Below are positions 1-6,205 of a DNA stretch of 9,031 nucleotides, in pieces; within the stretch, counting starts at the first letter, position 1; every line of letters starts with the position of its first letter. The position numbers were made by a program, and so were the translations under genes. This stretch comes from Methanoregulaceae archaeon (GTDB taxonomy: Archaea; Halobacteriota; Methanomicrobia; Methanomicrobiales; Methanospirillaceae), in the NCBI GenBank assembly GCA_028679325.1, contig JAJRBS010000074.1, positions 1 to 9,031 of the forward strand, written 5' to 3'. A model generated the notes under the pieces. It saw only the letters and a program-made list of their open reading frames with translations, was not told the origin of the DNA and ran no database searches.

Positions 1-149
1 ACTGACACAAGAGCAGCCAAAAAGAAACAGTCGTTCACACAGCCCTGTTTGGGTTCAGTATAAGACTTGGAACCGTTCGGAGCATAGACCGACAGTCCGA
101 TGTCCATCCAAGAGGCTTCGGTTCTGTTGTCATTGTTACAAGTTGCCAT
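1..149 (-). CDS. Calpain-like (C2 family) cysteine protease, N-terminal fragment
   Basis: The minus strand is open from an ATG at 149 to the left edge, giving 49 codons with no stop; the rest lies outside the window. Just upstream is AGGTGAT, a strong match to the archaeal Shine-Dalgarno consensus, four bases before the ATG. Residues 35-47 read QGCVNDCFFLAAL. This matches the calpain active-site block (Q-G-x-x-x-D-C-W-F-L-A-A), with Q35 as oxyanion-hole glutamine six residues before candidate nucleophile C41. Papain-family enzymes also keep Gln six residues before Cys, but the Asp-Cys-aromatic-Phe-Leu-Ala-Ala run fits calpain better. There is no signal peptide, so a cytoplasmic protein is likely. 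The catalytic His and Asn lie off-window, so activity cannot be judged. GC here is about 48%, clearly below the neighbours, which hints at a transferred or accessory gene. It is divergent from the TiaS-like gene. The call rests on one motif. Confidence 0.6.
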   Translation of the reverse strand, partial: MATCNNDNRTEASWMDIGLSVYAPNGSKSYTEPKQGCVNDCFFLAALVS

Positions 150-451
150 ATCTATCACCTTTGACTGAACATGCCGGCAGATATTGCGCATTTGAGTGAT
201 GGGGATCAGGTGCGTGAGCGGGCTATCCTCGCTCTAGGTTTTCTTCCCCTGCCCGGGACTGCCAGAAGACCTTAATGTGAACTTTTCAATACCTGTGGCG
301 TTCATTGAACCTTCTTTGCCAAGGTGACATAAATCTATGCACCTCACTTCTGGATCCATCCAGCGAGGCTCGTTACTCATCAAAATGAAGCTAAATCAGA
401 TAGTTCCATATTCATTGCTCATCAACAGATCCTCATACTCAGATATCTATC
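150..451. other. Divergent intergenic region without a convincing gene
   Basis: About 300 bases separate the divergent calpain-like and TiaS-like genes. GC is low, roughly 42-50%. It should hold both promoters. A weak TATA-like CAATATC on the minus strand near 187-193 could serve the calpain-like gene, and CCATATTCAT near 407-416 could serve the gene at 452. There is one hairpin at 216-234. A 34-codon ORF at 171-275 lacks a ribosome binding site. I see no tRNA or other RNA gene. Confidence 0.5.
216..234. other. Intergenic hairpin, 7-bp stem
   Basis: GAGCGGG at 216-222 can pair with CTCGCTC at 228-234 through seven base pairs, one of them G-U, around the loop CTATC. On the plus strand it is followed by a pyrimidine-rich tract (TTTTCTTCCCC) at 239-249, so it looks somewhat like a terminator. 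No gene is seen to end here. It may be a relic of a lost gene, an operator-like site in the divergent region, or chance. Confidence 0.3.
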
Positions 452-1147
452 ATGTCCCTCTACATCTCCCTCGACGATACGGACATCCTTAATTCACGGG
501 GGACCGGCCGCCTGGCGCGGGAGATTGCCCGTCAACTCACGGAATCCGGTTACGAGGTTAACGGTGTGAGCCGGCACCAGCTCCTGGTTCATCCCGCAAT
601 CCCGTTCACCTCCCACAACAGTTGCGCTGTCATCCATGTGGAAAACGGGACAGATCCGGGCCAGATCTTCGAGCAGGTCAGGAATATCATGGCCGACGAT
701 TTTATCGAGGGAAGCGATCCCGGTCTCGCGATTGCCAGGAAAGAAGACATTCATTCCAGCATCATGGAGTTCGGGTTGCGGGCGAAACAGGAAATCCTGA
801 CCCAGGAAACAGCCCGTGACCTTGCCCGGTGCAGGGGTGTCGTCCTCGAAGGGTTGGGTGGGACAAATGGCGGTATCATCGGGGCCATGGCCGGCCTGGG
901 GCTGGCGGCGACCGGAAACGATGGCCGTTATGTTCTCCTGGGAAACCTCCGGGGGCTGTCTGGTGATATACCGGTTGAAAGACTCCTGGATTCCGGTATC
1001 GCTCGCGTCTCAACCTGTTCCGGTGAAGAGATAAAAAACGGGACCGTCAGGGTGAGGAAATTTCCAAAACCGTCCATTCGTGGCGGAAAACCTGTCCTCT
1101 TCGCGGAAGAAAAGGATGGTATCCTCTGCGAAGTCATCCTTGACTAA
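452..1147 (+). CDS. TiaS-like protein lacking the C-terminal half
   Basis: This 231-residue protein resembles the N-terminal half of TiaS, the archaeal enzyme that attaches agmatine to C34 of tRNA(Ile2) using ATP. Visible signatures are ISLDDTD (5-11), like the TiaS IGIDDTD start; HPAIPFTSHNSC (47-58), like the TiaS P-W-K-T-R-x-N block; SDPGLA (88-93); and the glycine-rich GLGGTNGGIIGA (134-145), like the TiaS G-x-GLIGALAA block. Full TiaS is about 420-440 residues and ends in an OB-fold and a zinc ribbon that help bind tRNA. Neither is present, and there is no CxxC pair. The gene stops normally at TAA and runs into a T-run, so it does not look like a recent truncation. ATG 452 has no clear Shine-Dalgarno site, so initiation may be leaderless or use a short leader. 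A small-molecule or RNA modification role is possible, but substrate and function are unknown. It is convergent with argF. Confidence 0.7.
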   Translation: MSLYISLDDTDILNSRGTGRLAREIARQLTESGYEVNGVSRHQLLVHPAIPFTSHNSCAVIHVENGTDPGQIFEQVRNIMADDFIEGSDPGLAIARKEDIHSSIMEFGLRAKQEILTQETARDLARCRGVVLEGLGGTNGGIIGAMAGLGLAATGNDGRYVLLGNLRGLSGDIPVERLLDSGIARVSTCSGEEIKNGTVRVRKFPKPSIRGGKPVLFAEEKDGILCEVILD

Positions 1148-1152
1148 AAAAA
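1146..1152 (-). terminator. T-run terminator candidate for the carS-pyrE-purD-argF cluster
   Basis: Seven A on the plus strand read as TTTTTTT on the minus strand, about 115 bases past the argF stop. It overlaps the TAA of the convergent gene. It is the first long minus-strand T-run after argF and may end the cluster transcript. The distance makes this less certain. Confidence 0.35.
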
Positions 1153-1164
1153 TCGACGATTCCG

Positions 1165-1175
1165 TTCTTTTTTTA
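1165..1175 (+). terminator. T-run terminator after the TiaS-like gene
   Basis: The run TTCTTTTTTTA lies about 20 bases after the TAA of the gene ending at 1147. Archaeal RNA polymerase commonly terminates on such U-tracts without a strong hairpin, and I see no clear stem before it. A second plus-strand T6 at 1234-1239 could act as backup. Confidence 0.5.
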
Positions 1176-1267
1176 TCCCGAGCTTTTCGGCAATGATACG
1201 GTTTACCGGGAAATTAGTATTCAGGCATTCGCGTTTTTTGAACAGGGAATGTTCCGGCAAATCGGCC

Positions 1268-2185
1268 TTAGACGTCCCTTCCCAGCATCTTCACCAGGAG
1301 TGCCTTCTGGGCGTGGAGCCGGTTCTCAGCCTCATCCCAGACCACGCTCTGCCTCCCCTCGATGACCTCATCGGTGACCTCCCGACCCCGGTGTGCCGGC
1401 AGGCAGTGCATGAACAGGGCTTCCGGTGAGGCTTTATTCATGAGGCTGCTGGTGATCGTGTAATCCTGGAAGGATCGTAAGCGGTTCTCACGGTCTGCCT
1501 CCTCTCCCATGGAGATCCATGTGTCGGTGGCCACCACGTCCGCGTCCCTGACCGCCTCGACGGGATCCCGGACAAGGGTTACATTTCCTCCTGCATTACG
1601 GGCCTTTTCCACGGTGTCAGCCCGGGGCTGGTAGCCGTCAGGAGAGGCAACGGTTATCTCGTACCCGGCGAGGGCAGATGCCAGCACCAGGGAGTTGCAG
1701 ACGTTATTCCCGTCGCCGATCCAGGCCAGCCGGATACCGTCCGTATGGCCAAGGTGTTCCCGGATGGTCATGAGATCGGCTATGATCTGGCAGGGGTGTT
1801 CGCGGTCTGAGAGTCCGTTGATGACCGGAACTTCGGCGTAGCGGGCGAACTCCTCGATGCTTTCGTGCCGGTAGGCCCGGATCATAACCGCCGATACATA
1901 CCGGGACAGGACCCTTGCCGTATCACGGACCTCCTCGCCTCTGCCGATCTGGAGATCCTGGGGGTTTAAGAAGAGGGCATGGCCACCGAGCTCCGCCATC
2001 CCGGTCTCGAATGATACCCGGGTACGGGTCGAGGACTTCTCAAAGACCATGGCCAGGGATTTTCCAAAAAGGAACTGGTGAGGCCGGCCTTCCTGCCGGA
2101 GCATCTTCAAACGAATCGCGTCCTCGATGAGCGCCGAGAGTTCGCTTCCTGTCAGGTCAAGGATAGAGATGAGGTCCCGTTTCAT
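1268..2185 (-). CDS. argF: Ornithine carbamoyltransferase
   Basis: This enzyme joins carbamoyl phosphate and L-ornithine to give citrulline in arginine synthesis; it works as a cytoplasmic trimer or a trimer-based assembly. The 305-residue length is normal for the family. Carbamoyl-phosphate residues are visible in SSTRTR (51-56) and HPCQ (130-133). DGNN (158-161) and the DTWISMGEE loop (221-229) are the ornithine-side signatures, and MHCLPAHRG (259-267) carries the family cysteine. The SMG loop and HCLP motif separate it from aspartate carbamoyltransferase. The ATG overlaps the purD stop by four bases (ATGA), and AGGAG lies five bases upstream, so it is probably translated with purD as the last gene of the cluster. 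TAA ends it at 1268. Confidence 0.96.
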   Translation of the reverse strand: MKRDLISILDLTGSELSALIEDAIRLKMLRQEGRPHQFLFGKSLAMVFEKSSTRTRVSFETGMAELGGHALFLNPQDLQIGRGEEVRDTARVLSRYVSAVMIRAYRHESIEEFARYAEVPVINGLSDREHPCQIIADLMTIREHLGHTDGIRLAWIGDGNNVCNSLVLASALAGYEITVASPDGYQPRADTVEKARNAGGNVTLVRDPVEAVRDADVVATDTWISMGEEADRENRLRSFQDYTITSSLMNKASPEALFMHCLPAHRGREVTDEVIEGRQSVVWDEAENRLHAQKALLVKMLGRDV

Positions 2186-3474
2186 CGGAGCTCCTTCATT
2201 CGTGCCACTTTCTTTTCGAGCATCTCTCGTGTACCGATATCCCTGCGGTGCCGCACATTTCCCTGCACGGAGGAGGCCGCTTCCTCAGCGACCTGTTCAG
2301 CTTCGCCGAGGGTGTCGCCGATGCCAACGAATGCCAGCGTTCGGGAAGTCAAAGAATAGAGTTTTCCCTCTCTCTCTTCAATGTTCGCGTAGTAAAGGAT
2401 CGCCTTTCCGGAATCCCTTACCCTGACCTCCTGTCCGGCCTGCGGCGTATCCGGGTAACCTTCAGGAACAAGGTACTTGCAGACCGTAGCCTTCGCCGCA
2501 AACCGGACATCTGAAGGAGAGAGATTTCCTGTCACCATCTTCTCTACGATGGTAGCGAAGTCTGATTCAAGGAGGGAGAGGACATTCATGGCCTCGGGAT
2601 CGCCGAACCGGGCGTTGAACTCGATCACCACCGGTCCCGCGGAAGTATTCATGAACTGGCCGTACAGGATGCCGCGGTACGGAAATCCGGCCTGCTTCAT
2701 GGCGAGGACCGCATCACGCATGATGGCCTCTGCCTTCTCCCTGTCGTCCCTGGTGACGAAGGGCAGGGAATGATCGGCCATCGAGTACGAGCCCATGCCG
2801 CCTGTGTTTGGTCCGAGGTCACCTTCGTAGGCTCTCTTATGGTCCTGGACAAGGGGCATGGGGATGATATGCTTTCCATCGACAAAGGCCTGCAGGGTAA
2901 ACTCTTCCCCGATGAGCCTCTCCTCGAGGACCACCTTCCCCCCAAGGGAACGGACATAACCGACAGCGCCGTCGCGGTCGAGATGCTCCCCCATGATCCT
3001 GACGCCCTTTCCACCGGTCAGCCCGATGGGCTTGATGGCCAGGTCCCCGTCATACGACCGGATGAACTCTTCGGCGTCCTGACTGTTCTGGAAGACCCGG
3101 TACAGCGGGCAGCCTGAAATACCATAACGGGACATCATCTCCCGGCAGAAGGCCTTGTCGGTCTCCAGGCGTGCCGCCGCATACACCGGCCCGATACACG
3201 GGATTCCTTCCTTCTCGAGATGATCGACCACCCCTGCATCAAGGGGTGCTTCGGGGCCGATAACCACGTAATCTACCCCGCGGGTCGTGGCATACTTCAC
3301 CACTGAAGGAACATTGGTCTCCCTCTCGAGCAGGATATCCGTGGCAAGGGCCGCAATCCCGGGATTCTTCCGGGCCATGAGAGAGAAGAGGATGGTCCCG
3401 CTGGAACGAGAGAGAGCCCTGGCAATAGCATGTTCCCTTCCCCCGCCTCCGACCACCAGTACCTTCATAGTCAT
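2182..3474 (-). CDS. purD: Phosphoribosylamine-glycine ligase (GAR synthetase)
   Basis: PurD joins 5-phosphoribosylamine and glycine with ATP to make GAR, the second step of purine synthesis, in the cytoplasm. The 430-residue length is normal. The N-terminal domain shows GGGGREHA (9-16) and GPEAPL (73-78). The ATP-grasp core shows KPIGLTGGKGV (148-158), the PurD signature DHKRAYEGDLGPNTGGMG (211-228), and EFNARFGDPE (285-294) for metal and nucleotide binding. Two ATGs compete: 3474 (MTMKVLVVGG) and 3468 (MKVLVVGG). Homologues usually begin like the latter, and neither has a Shine-Dalgarno site. A TATA-like ATTTAATAAAAA sits 20-30 bases upstream, which fits a leaderless transcript starting at one of these ATGs. 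purD could therefore be transcribed on its own as well as from carS. Its stop overlaps the argF start. Confidence 0.96.
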   Translation of the reverse strand: MTMKVLVVGGGGREHAIARALSRSSGTILFSLMARKNPGIAALATDILLERETNVPSVVKYATTRGVDYVVIGPEAPLDAGVVDHLEKEGIPCIGPVYAAARLETDKAFCREMMSRYGISGCPLYRVFQNSQDAEEFIRSYDGDLAIKPIGLTGGKGVRIMGEHLDRDGAVGYVRSLGGKVVLEERLIGEEFTLQAFVDGKHIIPMPLVQDHKRAYEGDLGPNTGGMGSYSMADHSLPFVTRDDREKAEAIMRDAVLAMKQAGFPYRGILYGQFMNTSAGPVVIEFNARFGDPEAMNVLSLLESDFATIVEKMVTGNLSPSDVRFAAKATVCKYLVPEGYPDTPQAGQEVRVRDSGKAILYYANIEEREGKLYSLTSRTLAFVGIGDTLGEAEQVAEEAASSVQGNVRHRRDIGTREMLEKKVARMKELR

Positions 3475-3487
3475 GTATTTGATGAGG

Positions 3488-3499
3488 TTTTTATTAAAT
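3488..3499 (-). promoter_or_regulatory. TATA-like box for purD (probable leaderless start)
   Basis: The minus strand reads ATTTAATAAAAA, the AT-rich core of the 33-base gap between pyrE and purD. Its centre lies about 20 bases from ATG 3474 and 26 bases from ATG 3468. That is the usual archaeal TATA-to-start spacing, so the mRNA may begin at the start codon. No Shine-Dalgarno site is present, which agrees. Confidence 0.45.
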
Positions 3500-3507
3500 T
3501 GCCTCAG

Positions 3508-4026
3508 TTATTTCCCGCCTTTCACAAGCTCATCCGCTGTCGATAGCGATCGAAGCCTGACCCCTGCCTGTTCGAGAAACCTCCCTGCGCCGGCCTGGCG
3601 ATCCACGATGGTGACAACGGTCCTGACCGTGGCCCCAGCGGCCCGGAGAGCCTCAATGCCGGCAAGAACTGACCCTCCTGATGTGGTCACATCCTCGACC
3701 AGCAGGACGGTCCTCCCTGAGACCTCGCCGATGACCCGCCCCGATTTCCCGTGGGTCTTCTCTGACTCCCTGACGATAGCATAGGGTTTCCTGCTTGCGA
3801 TGGAGACCGATACGGCTATGGGTACCCCCCCCACCGCCACCCCGGCAACGACATCAAAGGGTTCAAGACTGCTGATCTCTTCACCGACTGCCACCAGGAC
3901 CTCCGGGGAGGTCAGAGCCGATTTCACGTTAATATAGTACGTGCTCCGGGCACCGGAAGCCAGCACAAATTCCCCGTACTCGACAGCGCCATGTTCCCGT
4001 AAGAGCTCTGCAATCCTGTTTACCAT
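3508..4026 (-). CDS. pyrE: Orotate phosphoribosyltransferase
   Basis: PyrE transfers the phosphoribosyl group of PRPP to orotate, giving OMP in UMP synthesis. The 172 residues match archaeal PyrE. FVLASGARSTYYIN (20-33) is the typical N-terminal orotate/PRPP region, RESEKTHG (86-93) belongs to the catalytic loop, and VLLVEDVTTSGGS (107-119) is the PRPP-binding motif. VDRQAGA (141-147) is also family-typical. The frame stays open upstream to 4209, but that stretch overlaps carS and lacks PyrE character, so ATG 4026 is chosen. It overlaps the carS stop by seven bases, with AAGGA and GGGTGA upstream as candidate ribosome sites inside carS. The overlap implies a shared transcript and coupled translation. 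The dimer acts in the cytoplasm and uses residues from both subunits. Confidence 0.95.
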   Translation of the reverse strand: MVNRIAELLREHGAVEYGEFVLASGARSTYYINVKSALTSPEVLVAVGEEISSLEPFDVVAGVAVGGVPIAVSVSIASRKPYAIVRESEKTHGKSGRVIGEVSGRTVLLVEDVTTSGGSVLAGIEALRAAGATVRTVVTIVDRQAGAGRFLEQAGVRLRSLSTADELVKGGK

Positions 4027-4568
4027 GGGACGTCCTTCACCCCTGCAAGGTACCCGATTATATTGACCAGCCTGTGTAAAAGGGGTGTGATCACGATGAT
4101 CCAGAAGACGATCGGCCATGTCAGGGTCGTGACAACCCATTCGTACTGGAAGATGATCAGGAGAATGAATGCCCCGGCGACAAAATCGTACTGGTCGGCG
4201 ATGATCCACTGCTCCCCTTTCTCTTTTCCGATCCGTCTCTTGAAGAAACTCTTGGCCAGGTCCCCGAGGAGGGCTCCGGCTGAGAGAAGGACGATGACCG
4301 GTATGGTCAATGCGGGCAGAAAGACTAGCCCAGCCACGGCCTGGATCCCAATCTGGATGATGCCAAGGATGATCCCGGCCGAGATCCCGGCCAAAAGACC
4401 CCTCCAGGTCTTCCCGTCACCAAAGATTCTCCGGCCGTCGCGGAAATTCCTGCCGCCGTCGATCGGGCTGCCTCCCCCGAAGTATGCTGCCACCGAGTTC
4501 GGGGCATATGCGGGCAGCATGATCCACATCGCTGAGACGAGTGACAGGAGGAGCGGGCCGGGATCTAT
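4020..4568 (-). CDS. carS: CDP-archaeol synthase
   Basis: CarS is a membrane enzyme that converts 2,3-di-O-geranylgeranylglyceryl phosphate (unsaturated archaetidic acid) and CTP to CDP-archaeol, the activated precursor of archaeal phospholipids. Conserved blocks are LPAYAPNSVAAYFGGG, then PIDGGRNFRDGRRIFGDGKT, LGDLAKSFFKRRIG and DQYDFVAGA. About five hydrophobic segments alternate with these cytoplasmic motifs. The first normal start in frame is ATG 4529, but it leaves only three residues before LPAY, cutting the first membrane helix, and has no Shine-Dalgarno site. Upstream the frame stays open and encodes DPGPLLLSLVSA, which restores the helix. ATA at 4568 has GGGGAG six bases upstream and sits correctly below a TATA box; ATT at 4574 is another option. 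I therefore extend to 4568 (182 residues). A sequencing error turning ATG into ATA is possible. First gene of the carS-pyrE-purD-argF cluster. Confidence 0.9.
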   Translation of the reverse strand: MDPGPLLLSLVSAMWIMLPAYAPNSVAAYFGGGSPIDGGRNFRDGRRIFGDGKTWRGLLAGISAGIILGIIQIGIQAVAGLVFLPALTIPVIVLLSAGALLGDLAKSFFKRRIGKEKGEQWIIADQYDFVAGAFILLIIFQYEWVVTTLTWPIVFWIIVITPLLHRLVNIIGYLAGVKDVPW

Positions 4569-4596
4569 GAAAATCTCCCCTACGTGTAATAAACAG

Positions 4597-4606
4597 CAGA
4601 TATAAG
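4597..4606. promoter_or_regulatory. Shared TATA-like box of the carS/tes divergent promoter
   Basis: The plus strand reads CAGATATAAG, and its complement contains CTTATATCTG, so one near-symmetric element can be read both ways. On the plus strand a start near 4628 would give a leader of about 30 bases to ATG 4658. On the minus strand a start near 4577-4580 would fall right at GGGGAG, just before the proposed carS start. A second AT-rich patch, TTAAGATATC at 4609-4618, could be the plus-strand alternative. Confidence 0.45.
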
Positions 4607-4657
4607 CATTAAGATATCCAGAAACTAACCACTTCTAGAGCAGGCACGGTGGAAACA

Positions 4658-6115
4658 ATGAAGATCAAGATGACCACGACTCTCTGCCCGATATGCAAAG
4701 CCACCATTGAAGGGAGCATCGTGGAAGAGGACGGAAGGATATGGCTCGAACGGGAATGCCCCGAGCACGGCCAATTCCGGGACCTCTACTGGTCCGATGC
4801 TGGTCTCTACCATAAGTTCGATAAGTTCGAAACCCTGGGACGGGGGGTTGAGAATCCCAACGTGATCGCGAAGCCAGGGACTTGCCCGGAGAATTGCGGG
4901 CTCTGTAACTACCACAACTCCGGTACTCTCCTTGCCAACATCGATCTCACCAATCGCTGCAACCTGGCTTGTGATTTCTGTTTTGCCAATGCGCAGGCCT
5001 GTGGATTCGTCTATGAACCGTCGTATGACGAGATCATCGGTATGCTGAAGCTCCTCAGGGAACAAAAGCCAGTCCCGGCCCCTGCGGTCCAGTTCTCCGG
5101 CGGGGAGCCAACCATGCGTGATGACCTGATGGAGATCATCCGGAAGGCCAAGGAGCTCGGATTCCCTCAGGTCCAGATCGCCACAAATGGGATCAAGCTT
5201 GGAAAGGACATCGCCTATGTAGAGGAGTTGAAGAATGCAGGGCTCTCCACGGTCTACCTGCACTTTGACGGAGTTACGAAAGAGACGAACTTCAAACTGA
5301 AGATGGATGAGAAGGCCGTCGCTAACTGTGAAAAAGTGGGGCTCGGCCTGGTACTCGTCCCGACTATCATCAAGGGCAGAAACGATCACGAGGCAGGGGC
5401 GATCATACAGTTCGCCGCTGACCATATCAGGACGGTCAGAGGGGTCAACTTCCAGCCGATCGCCTTCACCGGTGCAGCCAGCGAGGAGGATGTCCAGAGG
5501 GAGCGAATCACCATCCCTGAGCTCCTCGATGATATCGAACAACAGACCGGCGGGGTCATCCGGAAGAATGACTTTTACCCTGTTCCCTGCGTGGTGCCTT
5601 TCTCGGACCTTGTCGAAGCTTATACCGGGCGGCCGCAGATACGGTTCACCCCGCACCAGCACTGTGGTGCAGCCACGTACGTCTTCATCACCGATGACGG
5701 ACTGGTCCCCATCAACAGGATGATCGATGTCGAGAGTTTCTTCAAGAGTGTCGAGACCATGGTCGAGAAACTGAAGAAGGGAGGATCGCTGAACAAATAC
5801 CGGTCGCTCATCGAAGGCATCAGGGAGACACATGAAGCGGTGAAGAAGAGCGAGACAGGCAGCACTACCATGTTCTGGAAGCTCATCGGAAAGACGCTGG
5901 TTATGCAGAACTTTGATGCTCTCCGGGACTTCCACTGGAACGCGCTCTTCATCGGGACCATGCACTTCATGGACCGGTACAACTATGACCTGTCAAGGGT
6001 CCAGCGTTGCTGCATCCATTACGCTACGCCCGACGGGAAACTCATACCCTTCTGCACCTACAACAGCGGCCCGGTCTACCGGGAAGCTGTCTGGAGCAAC
6101 CACAGACGAGCATAA
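4658..6115 (+). CDS. tes: Radical SAM protein, tetraether lipid synthase (Tes/MJ0619) family
   Basis: This 485-residue protein matches the MJ0619/Tes family. Tes enzymes form the C-C bonds joining phytanyl chains of two archaeols to make macrocyclic and tetraether (GDGT) lipids, using SAM-derived radicals. The radical SAM motif is CNLACDFC (C101, C105, C108), followed by the SAM-binding FSGGEP (146-151). The N-terminus has CPIC (10-13) and ECPEHG, a rubredoxin-like metal site. Further cysteines occur in CPENCGLC (76-83), HQHC (C335), RCC (C451-C452) and FCTYN (C466), consistent with the auxiliary iron-sulfur clusters of this family. ATG 4658 is preferred because GGTGG lies five bases upstream; GTG 4649 would add three residues. 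MJ0619 was earlier proposed as a methanopterin methylase, and genomes carry paralogues, so the substrate is not fixed. Divergence from carS supports a lipid role. Confidence 0.82.
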   Translation: MKIKMTTTLCPICKATIEGSIVEEDGRIWLERECPEHGQFRDLYWSDAGLYHKFDKFETLGRGVENPNVIAKPGTCPENCGLCNYHNSGTLLANIDLTNRCNLACDFCFANAQACGFVYEPSYDEIIGMLKLLREQKPVPAPAVQFSGGEPTMRDDLMEIIRKAKELGFPQVQIATNGIKLGKDIAYVEELKNAGLSTVYLHFDGVTKETNFKLKMDEKAVANCEKVGLGLVLVPTIIKGRNDHEAGAIIQFAADHIRTVRGVNFQPIAFTGAASEEDVQRERITIPELLDDIEQQTGGVIRKNDFYPVPCVVPFSDLVEAYTGRPQIRFTPHQHCGAATYVFITDDGLVPINRMIDVESFFKSVETMVEKLKKGGSLNKYRSLIEGIRETHEAVKKSETGSTTMFWKLIGKTLVMQNFDALRDFHWNALFIGTMHFMDRYNYDLSRVQRCCIHYATPDGKLIPFCTYNSGPVYREAVWSNHRRA

Positions 6116-6140
6116 TCCATTTCACCGGGCAGGAGAACGA

Positions 6141-6152
6141 TCTTTCTTTTTT
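6141..6152 (+). terminator. T-run terminator after the tes-like gene
   Basis: TCTTTCTTTTTT lies about 25 bases after the TAA at 6113-6115, a typical archaeal U-tract terminator. A short hairpin follows it (CCGGG 6154-6158 with CCCGG 6164-6168) in the 90-base gap between the two convergent genes. That hairpin has no T-run after it on the minus strand. Confidence 0.5.
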
Positions 6153-6205
6153 GCCGGGAGTTCCCCGGGTTTCGGTGTAACCTCCGGGGCTATTTCCGGT
6201 AACAA

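Noticed and set aside
171..275. 34-codon plus-strand ORF in the first intergenic gap
   Set aside because: No ribosome site, an in-frame stop just upstream, and only a vague resemblance to a HEAT repeat; not listed as a gene.
1240..1254. GAACA-GGGAA-TGTTC inverted repeat after argF
   Set aside because: A 5-bp stem is easily produced by chance, and on the minus strand it is followed by A rather than T, so it is not a terminator.
4027..4209. Upstream extension of pyrE by 61 codons
   Set aside because: It lies within carS, lacks PyrE character, and MVNRIAELLR at 4026 matches the family start.
4625..5965. Open minus-strand frame of 446 codons opposite the tes-like gene
   Set aside because: The plus strand there has an unmistakable radical SAM family protein. 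The antisense frame has no recognisable motif, crosses the carS/tes promoter at its end, and is the usual by-product of GC-rich codon use.
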